The position numbers were made by a program, and so were the translations under genes. From Candidatus Bathyarchaeota archaeon (lineage in GTDB: Archaea > Thermoproteota > Bathyarchaeia > TCS64 > B23), in NCBI GenBank assembly GCA_029259285.1, contig JAPDJB010000056.1, positions 1-6,347 on the forward strand: a stretch of 6,347 nt of DNA, in the 5' to 3' direction. A model generated the notes under the pieces. That model saw only the letters and a program-made list of their open reading frames with translations. It did no database searches and was not told where the DNA came from. This document shows, in pieces, positions 5,160-6,347 of this stretch. Numbering within the stretch: position 1 is the first letter of the stretch; each line of letters opens with the position of its first letter.

Positions 5160-6347
5160 CTATGCGGAGGAGAAAAGGATGAACTTGCTGATGAAGCCGT
5201 TGGTGGAGGGGACGCCGCCGAGGCCGAGGAGGGCGACGAAGAGGGAGAAGGCCGTGTAGGGCATCCTCCTCCCCACCCCCACCAGCTTCTTGATATCTCT
5301 CGTTCCCGTCTCGTGGACGATGTTGCCGGCGGCGAGGAATGCAAGCCCCTTCATCAGGGAGTGATTCAGGACATGGAGGAAGGTCCCCATGATGCCATAG
5401 GCCGTCCCCGTTGATACGCCTATCAGCATATAGCCCATCTGGGCGATGCTGCTGTAGGCCAGCATCCTCTTAATGTCATCCTGCAGGAGGGCTAGGATGT
5501 TGGCGAAGGTCATTGTTATCAACGCCAGGGCCGCCATCATCACCCCGAAGAGCTCGGGGTGGAAGATGAGGTAGAAGACCCTCGTCATGGCGTAGAGGCC
5601 GGTCTCGATGACGACGCCGGATAGGAGGGCGCTGATGGGGCTTGGAGCCTCGGGATGGGCGTCGGGCAGCCAGGTGTGGAGGGGGACGATGGCGGCCTTG
5701 ACGCCGAAGCCGATGAGGAGCGTCGAGAGCAGGAGCAAAAGCCAAGGCGTGGGCGCCGCTCCCCTGAGGCTGGCTGAGAGATATGCGAAGTTGAGGGTTC
5801 CAGTAAGGCCGTAGAGGAGAGACATGCTGAGCAGTAGGAAGGCGCTTCCAGTGGCGCTCATGATGAGGTATTTGAAGCCCGCCTCTATGGGGGCCCATCG
5901 ATGCTTGAGGAAAGCGACGAGGACGTAGCTGGAGATGGCCATCATCTCCCAGAAGACGAAGAGGATGAAGAAGTCGCCTGCTAAGGCGACGCCCGTCATC
6001 CCAGCCATCATGAGGAGGACGAGTGTATAGAACTCCGTGAGCCGACTCTCCTCCTCCATATAATGATAGGAGTAGACGACGGCTAGGAAGCCTAAAAGGG
6101 CGACGCAGCCAGCCATATAGACTCCGAGGGTGTCGATCTCGAAACATCCCGCTAGGGGGGGACTCCCCAGGAGGGAGGAGACGATAACCCGCCCTGGAGA
6201 GGCCCTGAGCTCCTGGTAGAGGAGATAGATGGAGATGAGGTTGAGCGTAGAGAAGGCTATGGCCCAGAGCTCCCTAAGCCTCCTGAGACCCGTCTTCTCA
6301 GCTAGGAGGCCGATGAGGGGGAGGGTTCCACCTCCGAGGAGGAGAAC
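5160..6347 (-). CDS. nuoN: NuoN/MrpD-like antiporter subunit, 5'-partial and ended by a frameshift
   Basis: There are 395 visible residues, open to the window edge. The true start lies beyond base 6347, and the ATG at 6116 is internal, since hydrophobic in-frame coding continues for 77 codons upstream of it. It is a proton-translocating antiporter module of a complex I/Fpo/Mrp-type complex. Motifs (numbered from the first visible codon): FEIDTLGVYM (69-78), YSYHYM (92-97), FVFWEMMAISSYVL (130-143, TM5 glutamate E134), GFGVKAAIVPLHTWLPDAH (213-231 approx., TM7 lysine K217), SPISALLSGVVIETGLYA (236-253, E248 where NuoM/NuoN have Lys), DDIKRMLAYSSIAQMGYML (290-308, K293), LHVLNHSLMK (324-333) and GGVPSTNGFISKF (377-389, K388). 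It stops at TAG (5162-5160) after FILFSSA, two helices short. The missing end is found in the -1 frame at 5151-4882. Together they give about 490 residues, the normal NuoN length. NuoN is favoured over MrpD because of the C-terminal NSALSMAYYLRV and LLGVYP, but the paralogues are close. A sequencing error is a real possibility. Confidence 0.88.
   Translation of the reverse strand, partial: VLLLGGGTLPLIGLLAEKTGLRRLRELWAIAFSTLNLISIYLLYQELRASPGRVIVSSLLGSPPLAGCFEIDTLGVYMAGCVALLGFLAVVYSYHYMEEESRLTEFYTLVLLMMAGMTGVALAGDFFILFVFWEMMAISSYVLVAFLKHRWAPIEAGFKYLIMSATGSAFLLLSMSLLYGLTGTLNFAYLSASLRGAAPTPWLLLLLSTLLIGFGVKAAIVPLHTWLPDAHPEAPSPISALLSGVVIETGLYAMTRVFYLIFHPELFGVMMAALALITMTFANILALLQDDIKRMLAYSSIAQMGYMLIGVSTGTAYGIMGTFLHVLNHSLMKGLAFLAAGNIVHETGTRDIKKLVGVGRRMPYTAFSLFVALLGLGGVPSTNGFISKFILFSSA

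Noticed and set aside
5160..5162. TAG in nuoN read as an amino acid (for example pyrrolysine)
   Set aside because: Reading on in the same frame gives EPGCPCWPWQ, unlike any NuoN. The correct continuation is in another frame, so suppression of TAG would not restore the protein.
5160..5176. Programmed -1 frameshift in nuoN
   Set aside because: The junction lacks a slippery X-XXY-YYZ heptamer and I see no strong downstream stem. A plain one-base deletion or error explains it better, though conservation in relatives could reopen this.
6114..6116. ATG at 6116 as the start of the nuoN-like gene
   Set aside because: The frame stays open and hydrophobic for 77 more codons to the window edge, including FEIDTLGVY, which belongs to the conserved antiporter core. 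The true start is outside the window.
5048..6147. Additional minus-strand open frames at 5048-5344 and 5476-6147
   Set aside because: They are Arg/Pro/Ser-rich alternative frames inside the nuoN-like gene. The frames carrying the antiporter motifs are the real ones.

Overview
The window is a piece of an energy-conservation gene cluster. All recognisable genes lie on the minus strand, so transcription runs from base 6347 towards base 1. The organism is most likely an archaeon. The ATP synthase genes are of the archaeal A/V type (subunits F, H and E). The membrane subunits look like the archaeal (Fpo-like) branch of complex I, for example WLPYAHAEAP in the NuoM-like protein and PPSHCGMKAF in the NuoL-like protein. 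Arginine is written almost only as AGG/AGA, and Glu and Leu as GAG and CTC/CTG, as in many GC-rich thermophilic archaea. I cannot place it more precisely. A thermophilic bacterium with a V/A-type ATPase is the main alternative.

Layout in transcription order. (1) 6347 to 4882: a NuoN/MrpD-like proton-translocating subunit. Its 5' end lies outside the window, and it is split by a one-base frameshift into a long part (to 5160) and a short C-terminal part (5151-4882). (2) 4820 to 2649: a full-length NuoL-like subunit with the C-terminal lateral helix and last membrane helix. (3) 2645 to 1143: a NuoM-like subunit whose Shine-Dalgarno sequence lies inside the end of nuoL. (4) A 55-base AT-rich gap (1088-1142) with a T7 tract on the transcribed strand. 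(5) 1087 to 770, 765 to 436 and 443 to 1: A-type ATP synthase subunits F, H and E, tightly packed. E runs off the left edge. No stretch over 300 bases is without a gene.

The three large proteins are the three antiporter-like modules that form the proton-pumping arm of a complex I-type (NuoLMN/FpoLMN) oxidoreductase or a related hydrogenase. F is the central-stalk subunit of the A1Ao ATP synthase, and E and H form its peripheral stalk. The cluster therefore places the pump that builds the ion gradient directly upstream of the enzyme that uses it.

I found no mobile element, CRISPR array, RNA gene or clearly new system. The points most worth checking are the nuoN frameshift with its reinitiation-like stop/SD/ATG arrangement, the unusual TM8 residues in two antiporter subunits, the fused antiporter/ATPase gene order, and a 40-bp exact repeat shared by the coiled-coil regions of subunits E and H.
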